Shown: positions 49,449-62,756 of the stretch, one piece after another | Layout: each line of letters begins with the position of its first letter | Position numbering within the stretch: position 1 is the stretch's first letter | Assembly: GCA_964035015.1 (NCBI GenBank) | Contig: OZ035998.1 | Location: 27,001,917-27,065,916, forward strand | DNA from: Corallium rubrum | Lineage: Eukaryota; Cnidaria; Anthozoa; Scleralcyonacea; Coralliidae | Reading direction: 5' to 3' | Length of the DNA stretch: 64,000 bases | Position numbers and translations under genes: made by a program | The notes under the pieces: generated by a model | What the model saw: only the letters and a program-made list of their open reading frames with translations | What the model was told of the DNA's origin: nothing | The model's database searches: none

Positions 49449-52400
49449 ATGGATGGCAATGAAAAATGCGTTACACCTAAAAAGTTTATTCCAACTTCTG
49501 GATGTCTTATTTGTGGCTGTGAACAAAGCGATTCACGTAAGAAAACGAAGTTAGACGGAAAAGTAACTGATTTGTGCAAGCGAATTTGCAAGTTATTAGA
49601 CCTTCCCATTTCCAGTATCGACGTGACTAACGAATATATTTGCAATGACATCTGCTATCGTGATATAAAGCGCTTGGAGAAACTGCGGGAGAATGAAGAG
49701 ACTCAACTCCTTCAATTTAAAGAAAAATTTTGGTCGGTTAAGAGGTTTAAGCGTGGTGTACCTTCGGAGTCGTCAGTTTCTCCAAGAGTTACGGCGCCAT
49801 CGAAAAGCCTTCGCCGAGATATAAAGACTGTCCCAAAGAGGTTAAATTTCGAAAACAAGAGCTTCCATTGGTTTTCCCTTTGCCTGCTGTTAACTTATCT
49901 TCGACGGAAAATGTAGCTTCAACACCATGCGATGGAAAAATTTGCAAAGTACAGGTAAGCGCGTATTATAAAACATGTATAATTATTAAACTGGATAATC
50001 AAAAGGACCAAAAGCCCCGCTTCTCACGCTATATGTTCTCACGCTATATGTGTTTATTATGTTAAACAAAGCAAGCAAACCTTACGACACGACTTGCGTG
50101 TTCGATTATTTTAGGTAATTGTAACATACGAAACTGGAAAAAAGACAAGGGAGTTGCCGAAGGAGCTCCACCGGCTTGGAAAAGCTTTAGCGAGAGGAAG
50201 CAATTTTAAAGCTATTGCAGACGCAATAATGGATTGTTCAGGCCTAAAAAAAGCTGTTGAAGACCGTGTTTGTAATGATGTCAACAGTGAATGTAAGAAA
50301 TTGTGTTCGACAAGACAACCTTCATTGCTTAGAACTGCTACAAAGGATATCATGTTAAATTTCTCATGGAACGCTGTAGGACATGAAATAGAAGATAAAG
50401 CGCCGTTTTCTCATCGTCTACTCTTGACTTCTGCAGATCCTAAATCACTTACACAAAGTAGAAATGATCCTGAAAGATACCCTGGCGTTTGTGCAGCTGC
50501 GGCGATTTTGCTTAAGAAACGGGACTGAAAGCTATGAGCTTAGTACGGTACGTCATCAGCAACATCCTCAAAGTTGGAAGGACTTCTAAAATAGTAAGTT
50601 TTTTAATTTTTTATTAGACTTAGAAAAACGGCAGAGTATAAATTAGAAATACCATGAACTGCCATGAACGATCTGATCAAATAATCTATCTTTAATATGC
50701 ATTTTAGGATTTTTTGTATTTACTGCTATACACCTGCTCTTAGGAGGGGTGAAAATTGGCAAGTTAATAACTTCTAATGTGCGGCAATAATAAAGTTGTA
50801 TACATACATGAATAGAATATTGTTTGTTTAATTCTTGTAGTTTGCCATTGGTTTAAGTGTTAATTTAAATGAATGAATGTATCTCTGTTTTCCAGGCATT
50901 AATCAGGCTTAACAAGCTTGGGATTACCATGTCTCCAAAAAGCATTAATAAAGCTCTGGACCTTCTTGGCATTGACTATGATTTACCCCTCCGAAAGTGG
51001 AAGGATAAAATCACTGATCACCTTACCAAGCAATGTCAAATGAAACAAGAGGAAAAAAAGTGGAAGGTTAGGAAAGATGAGCTTTGCCAGTTAGCTGATG
51101 CAGGAGAGGGTGTGCATGATCAACTGGTGATGGTGGATACAACATTGTCCAGCTTGCAAAATGAAATAAAGAAAGCAGACGAAGACCTCCCAAGCAGTTT
51201 CAGTATTGTATTAGACAATGTGGACGTTAGAGTTTTGGCTTCAGACATGACATCTGAGAATCAAAACAAGGACTATCACTGGTGCAATCACATATTGTGA
51301 GGGACCTCCATGAACTGGTGCCTGTTGTTGGAAAAGATAAGGAAAATGAAGTCTTTGATCGTGTTCCTATTATTGGTGACCAAAAGACCATTGAGAGGGG
51401 TGTGGAATCGCAGTTTTCTGTCCAGAATGCCTACACTAAATCCCGGAGATTAGAAGGAATATTCTTTCAACTTGCTGATTGGCATCATGAGAACAAGTTC
51501 TTGTCGGTAATTACAACAAACTGGCCTTTACTTCTTTATAGAATTACTAAGTGCACTTTTTAATAATGTTTTACATCTTGTGTTAGAGCTCTTGCATTAT
51601 TAAATAATAATTTGGAGGCCAACATAACATTCTGCACAAGAATGTAGTAGTTTTGAATTATCAAGAGAAAATAATTATTTTGTTTTGTCTTCCAGGTTGG
51701 GAATTACCACCAGATGGAAGTCTGTAATTGCAATTGTAATTATTGAGTTGTTTTTTTCCAGATACTATAGTGGTTCCTCAGCAAGTGATAAGACTTCATT
51801 GTTTGCATTAAGAAATTTAATTAATTGGCGAGATGTAGTTACTGATGCACAACACAAACCTGCTCCCTGTAAGCGATTTGCCAACTTGGTCCTTGATGCT
51901 GAAGTAATTGCTGCTGCCCTCACATTTTTTGGCATGACATCTACTGAGGGAAGACCTACTAAGCATGGCTTTAACAGAGAAGAAATGGGAATAGCCTCAA
52001 GATGGTTCGCCACAAGTATTTTCACAGAGTTCTCAAAGAATTTGCTCAGACCTATGTTGTAGATGGGACACTCTATGAAAACCAGTTCAACAGCATTCAT
52101 GCCTTACAGGAATGGGAGGCAGAAAAACTTAATCAGCCTTTACTTCCAAATGGCAGGTATCCTTGTAGGTCTCCAGGATGTGCTAGCTCTTTTAAACATG
52201 ATGGGGTTTACAGGATGAGACATGAACTATCTCATAATCCTCCACCAACCATTCCTAAAGAACCAGTTCTTAGTAGCACATTTCCAGACTCAGCTTCTTG
52301 CCAGAACTCTGAGACAAAAGATGATGTTTTTGATTATCACTGTGGCTTCATGAATATGGCTTTATTATTACATAATTTCATGGATGCCATTAAAGAAGGT

Positions 52401-53015
52401 GATGGTGAGAGAATTACCAGATGCATAAAGATGTTCTGGTTGCATTTTAAGCAGGATGGTAGTGGAAGCACGAAATATTCCTTAGAAGTTTTGTACCAGC
52501 TGTTTCAATTGTATGCTCTACTCAGCCCTAGAGAAGCAGAAAGAATGAAATGGAACAGAACTGTTAACAACAGTGGACATGCTGGATGCAATGTTGCTAT
52601 GGACCTGGCATTAGAACATAGCAACCATTCCATTAAGGATATGATACGGGGTTTGGGAGCAAACATGAATGAAACTAGTGTTTGTAGAATTTCTAAAGCC
52701 TTATTTGTCCTGAAAACATTCTTGGATTATCTCGACCATGAAATAGGAATTAAGAAGACTGCTGGAAAACATTCAAAGAAATCTGTTAAAGAAGATTTAA
52801 AGAAAGTGATTAAAACCCTACAAGAACATCATGTGTTTGAGAAGCAGACAACTCCTGAGCCAATGTCTTCATTTTCACAATGTCCAAGGGATTACTTGCA
52901 ATTGTTAGATCCAAAAGTTCTTTTCTGTTGGATAAATGAACAAAAAAATATATTGCACTTAACAAAAGGCCTCGTTAGTTATTTTTTGTACTTACTGTTA
53001 GTGTCTTTGACTTAA
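49449..53015 (+). pseudogene. AcademH-like transposase (DUF6589-like), multi-exon
   Basis: The first exon starts MDGNEKCVTPKKF with a ZAD-like zinc module (CLICGCE to ICNDICYRDI). A donor (CAG|GTAAGC) follows near 49955 and an acceptor near 50113. Later exons: ELHRLGKALARGSNFKAIAD (about 50160); RLNKLGITMSPKSINKAL and the first catalytic-type Asp block FSIVLDNVDVRVLASDMT (about 51200); second block VPIIGDQKTIERG (about 51365); NLVLDAEVIAAALTFFGM (about 51890); a C2H2-type finger CRSPGCASSFKHDGVYRMRH (about 52170); and the Glu-containing end block RTVNNSGHAGCNVAMDLALE followed by HSNHSIKDMIRGLGAN (about 52560). The order of D, D and E blocks matches DUF6589-type transposases. Frame changes are visible near 49830, 50525, 51290 and 52020, though some may be unrecognised introns. 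Confidence 0.75.
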
Positions 53016-53544
53016 TATTTTATTGTACTGTATTACAATGTAAATTGTTATTACAACTAAACATGGGATCTTAGAAAAGTGGTATACATGTACACCTTAC
53101 ACCTATAGATGATGTACATGTAACATTACATATGAATTAAGAGAGATTGTAGAAAGGAGGACAGGGAATAAACAGAGAATGTTACATAGATGTGTATAAA
53201 TATGAAATTTAATAAAAAAATAAATATGAGGGTTCAAGCACATCTCACAAAATAACAAAGCAAACAAATCATGTTCAACATGACAGTCAATTCGTATTTC
53301 CAAGTATCCATGTATTTACAGTATTTGTTTGTTATTATTATTATAGAAATTCTGATAGTGCACTATAAAAATTAGAGCTGCAGTAGATTTGAATATGTTT
53401 TACAAGAGTTAGACAGTACTGTGAAGAAATTATCATAAATACTGTAATCACACATGTCTGTGTGATTATGCACATGTCTGCATGTGATTATGAACTCAAG
53501 TTATTTTTCTGTACAGTACTTTATACATATACAGTACGCACAAT

Positions 53545-53870
53545 ATTTACTCAAATAAGCCCTGAAATTTAAACATAGTTAATAGAACATATACATGGTT
53601 TGGAAGCTCTATTGTCTTCCAACATGAAGCATGGTCATGTTGAACTGACAATGGAGTTCCTTATACGGAAGTAAATTCTATGGACACGTGATGATGAAGC
53701 TCACTAATTAAGCCCGATCGTTGCTAATTTGGATGACTGCTTCATACAGAAAATACAATACCATGAAATTGCAAAAATATCCATAAACTTGAACAAAAAC
53801 AGAACAATCACTTTGGATGAGTTTCCAAACCATGTATGTGTTCTATTAACTATGATTTAAAGGAGTAAAT
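53545..53870. repeat. MITE/foldback nested between transposase and helicase
   Basis: Terminal blocks ATTTACTC...ATAGTTAATAGAACATATAC-ATGGTTTGGAA and the inverted partner TTCCAAACCATGTATGTGTT-CTATTAACTATG...GAGTAAAT. One substitution in the 32-bp core. 326 bp, no ORF. The rest of 53016-53997 holds no gene. Confidence 0.8.
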
Positions 53871-53997
53871 AAGGGTGGTAAAGTAATATCTTTTTACGTA
53901 AATATTCTATATACTGTACATGTAAGAGGATAATCACTAAGATAAAGGTATATGGAACTTTTTAAAACTTACAGTATGCCAATTGGTCTAATTTCCC

Positions 53998-56519
53998 TTA
54001 CTCCACATCAGTATCATTTTCACTATCTAATGAAAGACTGTCTTCTGCTATGCTGAACAATTCTCTGGGAACATTAGCCAAGACGAAATCATCAACTTCA
54101 AAGTCAAAAATGTCTTCATCAACATGAAAAAATGAAAGTGTGTCCTCATCTTCTTCAGAATCAGATACATTGATGTTTACATCGTCAAATACTGTTCCTA
54201 ATGTAAATAAGACTTCCATAGCAACATGTGAACTCCAGATGTCAACAAATTTGAAGATATCGGAAATGGAGAACACTTTTTCACAATGTTCCAATGCCTG
54301 CATTATTTGATAGTCTCCAAATATGTTATGAAAGTTTACAGGTGTTAACATAGGTACATTTGCTGCTCTTAACTTGCAAATATATTGCTCATTTAAAGCA
54401 GCTTTTAAGTAGTTTAACTTCTGGGTCAGGTGAGTTTTCTGAAGGTCAGTTACTGATCTGCAGTAACAATTTGCAGACTCTTTAGGTTCTGAAGATGGCA
54501 AATCAAAGAAAATGAAACCACAAGAATTTCCCTCACACTTGCAATCTTTTTGACAAACATCGCAACAATCATGAGCATGTGTAGTTCCAGGCAATTGAGA
54601 CACATCAACATCAAAGTGTTCCAAAAGCATTTGCCTTCTGCATCTTGATGAGTCCCTCACATAGACTTTGCTGTCTTCATTACAGTATTTCATCATTAGG
54701 CTGGAGTACAATATCGCTGACTTGCATAGTTGAGTGCTTGAATTTCTACCAGCTCTCCCACTCTCCTGTAAGTAGGTTTCTAGATTTCTAGAAGGCCCAT
54801 AGTGAATCACAACCCTTACATCCTTGCAATCTATCCCCATCCCATACGCTATAGTAGCTATAAGCACGTGAACTGTGCCATCTGGATTTCCCATTGACTC
54901 AAGAATTTGCTCTCGATTGAGTTTATCAATTCTGCTGTGAAACATTTCAACAATCCTTTTCCTGGGATCAAATGTATCATCTGAATAAATATTATTTCCA
55001 GGTGCTGCTTGTAAAAAGCCATACAGATATGTAGTTGCCTTAATAGGTTGATAATACACAATAGTACGATCATAGTTTGTTTGTTTTTCTTTTAACTCTT
55101 GCAACATGGTTTGAAATGTTTTGATAGGATCAGGAGAAACAACTTGGACTGCATATGTTATGTTCTCTCTGTTTGGGCTCTCCACCAGTAAAGTTGGATT
55201 ATTCATCTCTATAGAATGCATGATTTTCAATCTTGCTAAAGTTGTGGCTGTGGCAGTTAAAGCAACCAGGGGTACTTTTCCAATGATAGAACCGATCTCA
55301 TTGATTCTACCAAACCATTTTCGAAAAGCCTTTTCACCCTTCTTTGTGGTGTAACCCCTAATATGATAAACAATTAAAAGTTGAGTTCAAAGTCCAAAAC
55401 AAAGAGAACATCATTAACCTTGTCAAGTTGGTGGCTAAGATGTTTTTGACATTCATCCTACAGGATCATCTAACAATACACAATCATAACAACACATTTA
55501 ACTGTTTGAAGGTTTTCATGTCAGTAATAATAAAATTCAAAATCAGGCTTGTGGAATACACCACGTTTACATGTATTTAAAAAGCTCATTAATAATTCAT
55601 GAAGGAAAAACAAAAGAAAATGATAATTTGATCAATCTTTTAAATTGGATAAAGTTCGTCCTGATTTACATAAACTTTTCGTTCAATTTTTTCGGCTAAT
55701 ACAGCTTGTATCTTTACAATAGTGGATAAACATGAACATTTATATGTATTCGTTTCATAAGCAATATATCAGATAAAATATTTATCTACTTTCGCCTTTT
55801 GGCCTGTTGACTCAGGCTAGCTTTGCTCTGATGGAGGTTTGGCTCAACAAGCCAAAAGCTCAGCAAATAAACAATAAACGTGGTGCACCACAAGCTTATC
55901 TTGAATTTTAACACATTTAAGCATAACTTTGTATAAAGTTTGGTGGCCAATATGTTTTTGTCATTCAATTCAACAGGGTCAGCTAACAATAAAGTGAAGA
56001 TGTTTAAAAAGCAGCAAAAACATGGCGTATCTTACCAATGAGAAATGCAGTGAGCTTCGTCAATTGCAACAAGGCGCAATCTTTCCTTGTAGATATCATT
56101 GGTCAGCATGTTCCTCCATCTCTTTGAAGACAAAAACGCTTCTGGTGACCCATACACAACCTGACATTCACCACGTTTAATGCGCTTTTTAACATCGTTG
56201 TTCTGATCGTCGCCGATGCAGTGATTCCAACTGACTTTAGAAATCGCACCTGATCTTCCATGAGGGAAACAAAAGGTGAAATCACAATTGTGATTGATTT
56301 CGAATTAGGGTCAGGTAAAGGTTTCACGATATCAAAAACTATCGACGCTGCCTGAAATATCAGCGATTTTCCCGACCCGGTAGGCTGAATGACAAATACA
56401 TCTTGGTCACCAACCAATTTCTCTAGCGCTTTACATTGCAAATCTTTTAAACAATTTATCTTAAAGGTTTCTAAAATTCGATCGTATGCCTCATTCATTA
56501 GCTCTGTATTGACCGCCAT
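53998..56519 (-). pseudogene. RecQ-type superfamily II helicase of the transposon, two exons
   Basis: Exon 1 (56519 to about 56032): MAVNTELMNEAYDRILETFK, LKDLQCKALEKLVGDQDVFV, Walker A IQPTGSGKSLIFQ, SLMEDQVRFLKSVGI, one frame change near 56190, then DEAH box RLVAIDEAHCISHW directly before a GTAAG donor. The intron runs about 55361-56031, with an internal tandem-like duplication. Exon 2 (55360-53998): motif III VALTATATT, DRTIVYYQ, motif V VLIATIAYGMGIDCKDV, motif VI TYLQESGRAGRNS, a Cys-rich zinc region (HDCCDVCQKDCKCEGNSC), and an acidic C-terminal tail (SDSEEDED). Exon 2 is fully open. The helicase presumably assists transposition; DEAH and the arginine finger are kept. Confidence 0.88.
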
Positions 56520-56616
56520 CTTGGACTGTCACGATAATTTATACAAATGTTCAATAATATATGCCTGCTGAAAACGTGCAGGCGCGTTTATGATTGGTGG
56601 AAATTGACAATGACAA

Positions 56617-56693
56617 GCCCACGCGTCCAGCCGTGCTTTCGGGGGCGGGTATCCCGCGGCCCGAATATTAGCTAAGGCTGGAAATCGAGCCTA
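56617..56693 (-). repeat. Right TIR of AcademH-like element
   Basis: Inverted copy of 49252-49322 with an extra AGCT after ATATT. It ends AATCGAGCCTA next to the TGGACATTG duplication. Confidence 0.92.
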
Positions 56694-57064
56694 TGGACAT
56701 TGAAGATCTCGGACTACTTCTTAGGATATATTGGTTGCCGAATATATGTCTTTTATAAAAGACTTCACAGCTAGAATGATTTCGAAAAAAATCGTTCCAA
56801 CCAAGAAAACTTGGGTTTTCGTCACTTCATCGAGGACATGAGTTTCTGCAGGTAACTAAATTGCTTTTTCACCTCTTTTCTCTGTGCAATCTTATGTTTT
56901 GTGGTTTAATGTTGTTTGTTTTTTTTGGTTTGCATATTTCATAAGTTTTGGGGGACTCGTGTACATGAAAATGATATGGAAGTGGATAAAACTTGGCGAA
57001 AACTCAGGCACTTAAGTTAAGATATAAACTTGAAAGTGCCTTTGACACGTTTTGTGTCCTTGTA

Positions 57065-57640
<576 letters not shown>

Positions 57641-57644
57641 GTAA

Positions 57645-58290
57645 CGATGAGTATAGCTACCGAATTAACTGAAGCGCAACAAGCAGCGTTAACCATTGCA
57701 GAAAGCGGCCACAATATGTCGTCTTTGGAAAAGCAGGTGTGAGGAAGTCAACTGTGGTTAAAGAAATAAGAAAGGTCGTAACTGGGAAGGGAAAGATTTC
57801 TCAGATTGCCTGCTCCAGTGGTATTTCAGGTGATGTTTATAATGGAATGGGCATGCATGACAGTACACTTATTATTATGGATTACAGACGGTCGAATTGC
57901 CTGCGCATTTATTGGTCGAACGATTTCTCCAACATCAGAATATTGTTGATCAGATTAAAAATCTCGACGTTTTAATATGGGATGAAATTTCAATGTCTAG
58001 CCAACGCATCCTAAATCTGGTAAATTTGCTTCATCAGAAGATGTCAAATAACACGTTGCCGTTTGGTGGAATTCAGGTAATATTGACTGGCGATTTCTGC
58101 CAATATCAAGCCCGTTAGATGCAGGATATCCTGTTGACGAGTCTGTGTTGGTTGACAACGTTTTCTCACACAGAGTCGAGTTGGAAGAAAAGAAAGAAGA
58201 AAGAAGAAAGAAGCACTTGATCAGTTAAGAGTGGGTAGATGTAATGCTGATACTGAGCAATATTTGCGTGCATTATCCAGATGTTGCAAA
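57645..58290 (+). pseudogene. PIF1-like helicase fragment
   Basis: Fragments across frames: ATELTEAQQAALTIAESGHN, a Walker A-like VFGKAGVRKSTVVKEI, IACSSGISGDVYNGM, ELPAHLLVERFLQHQNIVDQ (in pieces), Walker B LDVLIWDEISMSSQRILNLV, and PFGGIQVILTGDFCQ. It then decays through a (GAAAGAA)n-like run. At least three frame changes. The typical GTGKS of motif I is altered. It ends before the Rep region begins at about 58320. Confidence 0.75.
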
Positions 58291-58319
58291 TCTACCGTCA
58301 GGGAGATGTACTAAACCTA

Positions 58320-61020
58320 CCACAAGATATCCAGAGTTTCTTATCTAGGTTGCCATGTCATGTAGCTGATTTACCTGTTTTGGTAATAAGAAGACATGGA
58401 GTGGAAAACACACATTGAGACTTCACTGTTCGTCGACACAAAGTTCTTGAGGCTGTGTTACGGTTCAAGACCAACAATCCCTACTTCAAAGATGTAGAGA
58501 TTGATCGAGAGGCAATACAGAGCTTACCTGAAAATGGTGTCCCAGATGACCTCAGGTACGTCGTTGAACCAGATGTACAGATAACAGTTCCAGAACATGA
58601 AAATGAAGGCCCACCACAGGAGCCAGAAGGTACTGATAACAGTGTTGAAGAATATCTTGTAGGTTGTGGGAGCTCATTCATTCCTCACCGACAAAGGCAG
58701 AGGAGGGAAGCTGATGCAATTCGAGAGACTGTGAATGAGAAGCATCCATTAGACTGGCCATCTACTGAAGGTAATGTAGTGAATGAGTTTAAGACAGATA
58801 GTCTAGCTACGGTGGCTTTTCCCACATTGTTTCCATTTGGGAAAGGTGATCCAACCACAAGGGAAAGGCAACATGGTGTCACTTTGACTGAGGCATTTAA
58901 GCACCTGGAAAAATTTGCTGAAGTGTTGCCAAATGGTGAGTATAGATGGAGGTTTGCCTCTCACTCACGTTTTCCATACTGGGCACTAGATAGGAAGCAA
59001 AGGCATCAACGTTTCTCGCAAGCAAATATTTACTTGCGTTAGCATCCAGCTGATGCCAACTTGACTATGGAAGAGCTAAAAGAGATGGTTAATTTAATGA
59101 GTGGTAAGCAAATGGTGAATCGATTGCAGCGTTATGTGTCAAAGGTGCAAGGTACAAATCAGTACTGGTATCAACGCTTGCAAGAATTGCTGGCACTAAT
59201 AGAACAGAAAGGTTCCCAACTTTATTTTTTACATTTAGTGCTGCTGATAGTTACTGGCCAGAATACTACAGCAGACAGGGGAAGACGCAACAAGGTCCCA
59301 ACGAGCACAAGCTGTGATTGACAAGCCCCATACCAACTGGTATTTTAAGCAGCACCTGGGTGGATGCAGACTGGCATAGGTCTCGCTACGAATATCAGGT
59401 CAGGGGAAGTATTCATGCCCATGGGTGTGCCAGGTTAAACAATGTCCCTGATATTCCATGCTCAGGCTACCCAGGGGTAGGGTTTCAGCCAAGCTGATAC
59501 CACAATGTCAATGGAAGATTTTGATTTCTTTTACCAGGAAGATATTGACAGTGGAAAAGAAGCGGAGAGGCAGTTAGTGAAGTGAGTAACATATATTTAA
59601 TATTTTCTATGGTATTGTTTAAAATGGCTTAATTTGGACAATTTAGACCAATTAAGGCTTATTAAAATGACTAAAAGGCTAAAGGCTCATTTAAATGTTT
59701 ATAAAACAATGTAAAGTAGGTACAGTATATGGTTATGAATAGAGCTAACAGATTGACAACAGACATTTTCTTATTTTATAAAAATTCCTGAGCCACATCC
59801 ATCAGCTGTCAAACCCAGTGCAGTTCACAACAGAGATGATGACTACCACAGATTGGTGAATACTGTGGAGAGGCATACGAGATGCAGCCCAGCCTAATGC
59901 TTGAAGCAGAAAGGTTATGGTGTTCCTGCAGAATGCAGATTTGGTTTCCCAAAGGTATTGGAGGAGGAAGCAAAACTGTCTTATGAGAAGTTGCCACATG
60001 ATAAGGTGAGTACAGAGTTGGTGACAAAAAGAAATGACTCTAGATTAAATTCACATTATGGGATCATGCTTGAGAATTGGAGAGCTAATGTTGATTTTCA
60101 GGTAATTGTTGATCAGAACTCTTGTGCTAGATATATGGCCAAGTATGCTGCAAAAGGAGAGCCACGGTCAAAGCAAGCATCAGAAATTTTGCAATCATGT
60201 ATGTCTAGATTACACAATGATGATCAGGTATCTTCAGCAATCAAAAAGGCAATGATCCAGGTTGTTGGAGATCGTGACGTGGCAGCACATGAGACTGCAC
60301 ATATGTTGCTGAGCTTGCCTTTGGTAGGATGTACTTATAACTTTGTTACTGTGTCTATAGATAACAGTAGGAGAGTTGTCATGGACACTGAGGACCAAAG
60401 TGAAGAGGTCTTGCAAAAATCTACAAGTGAAGATTATGGTAAGCGTTCAACTGAGAATATCAGGCATCATGGCTTATCTCAGTTGAATTTGATGCAGTAT
60501 ATGTCACAGTACACAAGAATCAGATCTAAAATAAGAAAGCAACCATTACCATATATTGTAAGGACCTTTCCAAAGGTGTCAGCAAACCCCCATGGGCCTG
60601 ATTTTGGCAGGTATTGAAAATTTCAGTTGATCAAGTCCAAACCCTGGGAGGGTGAACCATCAAATGCATGGGACAATATGGAAGAAAATGATGAAATGTT
60701 CATCAATACCTATTACATGTTTCTTGAAACTGATTTTGCTTCAGAGAATGTTTTATGTCATGAGGAAGAGCGGGACAGAGTTTCCCAGCACATGTCAGGT
60801 GAAGGAAATGAGGAGGATAGTGATGATGATAACATAGGCAACAATAATAATGACGAATATAATAATGATCTAGAAAATCAACTTGATGACTGGATGCTGT
60901 TATGCAGATTGAACCAACGGTATGAGGAGTTGGGTGATCAGCTGTTGGGGATTGGGAATGACTGGTATGCAGCTGCAGGAACAGTTCCAGTGGAGATGTA
61001 GAGAATGCCCTGGGTGGATC
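58320..61020 (+). pseudogene. Helitron Rep (rolling-circle initiator), decayed
   Basis: Start region SFLSRLPCHVADLPVLVIRR, VRRHKVLEAVLRFKTNNPYF, then the longest open part (58455-59042: FKTDSLATVAFPTLFPFGKG, FASHSRFPYWALDRKQR). Next GTNQYWYQRLQELLALIEQK and YEYQVRGSIHAHGCARL with the HUH motif HAH at 59414-59422. After a possible intron or insertion (59583-59785) come VPAECRFGFPK, WRANVDFQVIVDQNSCARYM with the two tyrosines of the Y2 motif (YMAKY, codons 60132 and 60144), AAHETAHMLLSLPLVGCTYN. Stops and frame changes at about 59042, 59321, 59590 and 60617 make it a pseudogene. Confidence 0.85.
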
Positions 61021-61150
61021 TACCAGCAGAGAAAAGATACAAGTGAGCAATGAAGTTCCCATTGATCCATCAACCCTAAATGAGAAGCAACGACTTGCAT
61101 ATGATATTTTTATATCTCATATGCAAAATGGTGGGAAACCTGACCCAGCA

Positions 61151-62756
61151 TGAATGAGAATAATACAAAAGCACAATAACTTTTAGAAATTCGTTAACCA
61201 ATAAATTGCTAAATCAAATAATATTTGAGAATTTCAGTCCACTGTTATCAAGGAAAACTCTTCAGAAGAACTGCCTAAAGAATTTAATTAAGGTAAATGA
61301 ATAGCTGATGCATTACCATGCATGGTGTTTTATACCTCCATTGGAAAGAGTAGGACATTTTAAAAGAATGTGGAATTATTGAAAGCCGTACATTGATGAT
61401 GTGTCCTCTTTTCTTCTTGATATTTATTTCTCAAATCTCAACATAGTCGTGACACTGAACCTTTTTTACTATTACAGATCAATAAAAACCTCCTAAGGTC
61501 AGGAGTCAAGCTCGCCAGTGCTTAGCGAATACTAAACATTTTTATGCATAATACACGGTAAAGTATCCTCACGCATAGCATTGCTTTCCTATCTCAGGGT
61601 TGGGGATTTTACATATTTAGGATATTAGGAACATTTTAAGAAGATTTGTAATATATTTTATTTTCCTAAAATTTCATCTTCATGGACTTTTTTGCTGTTA
61701 AAGTTGGCGATTTTGACGATGGCCGTGAACATTTTTTACTGGGTTCTAGTCGCCGGAAGTGACGTAGAGCAGGGAGACCTTCTCAGACAGCAACAGTATT
61801 TACATCGGGAGTTTAGGGGCAGGGGCGGATTTAGGGTACGTCAAACACGTCACGCGACGTAGACAAAAATCCCAGACTAATTTATTCATGAATTAATTAG
61901 TTGGAAACATTTGAAATTTGAAAATTTCAAATTTTAAAAATATTCAAATTTTTAAAAATTTTATATGAATTTATGAATTTTTGAAATATTCAAAAATTTC
62001 ATTTTTGTACGTATTTAGCGCTGCTATATCGAGGAAAAAATTAATAATTCTCTGACCCAGTCCCAGTCCTCGGCTGGAGGACACTTATTCTACTTCATGT
62101 AGCCTGAACGAAACTGTTCATACGGTAGGGATAGAGAGGGATGCCATTTACAAATGTGGATAATTAAACTACGGCAAAATGGCCGTCTACGTCAAGATAA
62201 CGAGCACTGATTGGACAAAGACAATAGAGATACGGCGGAAGTAGTGGGACTACGTCGGAAGTAAAATATTTTGACGTTCTTGGCTTTTGATTGGCTAGCA
62301 AAGGATATTTCGACGTACACGGACTACGGCAAGAGTGCAAGACTACGGCATAACCAAGCTGCCTGAGCCAGCAGTCAATCTTCTGCTTGAGTTCGATTAT
62401 GGCGTTCTAAGAGACACAGAATGAAAACGATGAATTGTCGAAGACGATCTGTTGCGATTTGACAAAGAAACTCCAATCGTGTGGATTCCTCGTGGGTCAA
62501 GAGTTTTCGGCGCAGATTGGCAAGCCAATATACATCGGGTGATCGGGATATCGACGCAGGCATATATTCCTCAGTATGCTAAAGCTGTTTCTTGAAAGAA
62601 AGTTAAGAAACGTTGTATTGCTTTAAGGTGAGTGGATACTATCTTATCTTTAGTTCCTCAGACTTGTGCAACCATAAAAAGCGTAAATTATTTAAATTAG
62701 ATGGGATATGTAGAGCTCTCAAGTATATTTATGAATAATTCATCATATATTAAATT
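61151..62756. other. Gene-free AT-rich stretch
   Basis: No coding family or RNA gene recognised. It has a run of AATTTGAAAATTTCAAATTT-type palindromes at 61905-62005, a CAGGGGCGGATTTAGGG at about 61819 that resembles a hAT-like end without a visible partner, and a block of ACTACGGC/ACGTCGGAAGT repeats at 62165-62350. Confidence 0.5.

Larger units (their letters stand above)
49252..56693. mobile_element. AcademH-like DNA transposon (transposase + RecQ-type helicase)
   Basis: TIRs of about 70 bp start TAGGCTCGATTTCCAGCC at both ends. The right TIR has one 4-bp insertion (AGCT) relative to the left. A perfect 9-bp duplication TGGACATTG lies at 49243-49251 and 56694-56702, and the empty site is preserved in the left inverted arm. 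It encodes a multi-exon transposase on the plus strand (49449-53015) and a RecQ-type helicase on the minus strand (53998-56519), convergent. A helicase-bearing transposon with a 9-bp duplication fits the Academ lineage described as AcademH; that assignment is from memory. The element is 7442 bp, and both genes show frame changes, so it is probably recently decayed. Confidence 0.88.

Noticed and set aside
61488..61540. Helitron 3' end (short CTCCT/AGGAG hairpin and CTAA)
   Set aside because: Stem is short and CTAA is not followed by a clear A/T target; cannot be separated from chance.
61815..62090. hAT-like MITE starting CAGGGGCGGATTTAGG
   Set aside because: No inverted partner end or 8-bp duplication was found.
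62375..62563. Short minus-strand ORF and GTGAGT downstream as a host first exon
   Set aside because: No family, no clear start context or acceptor; too weak.
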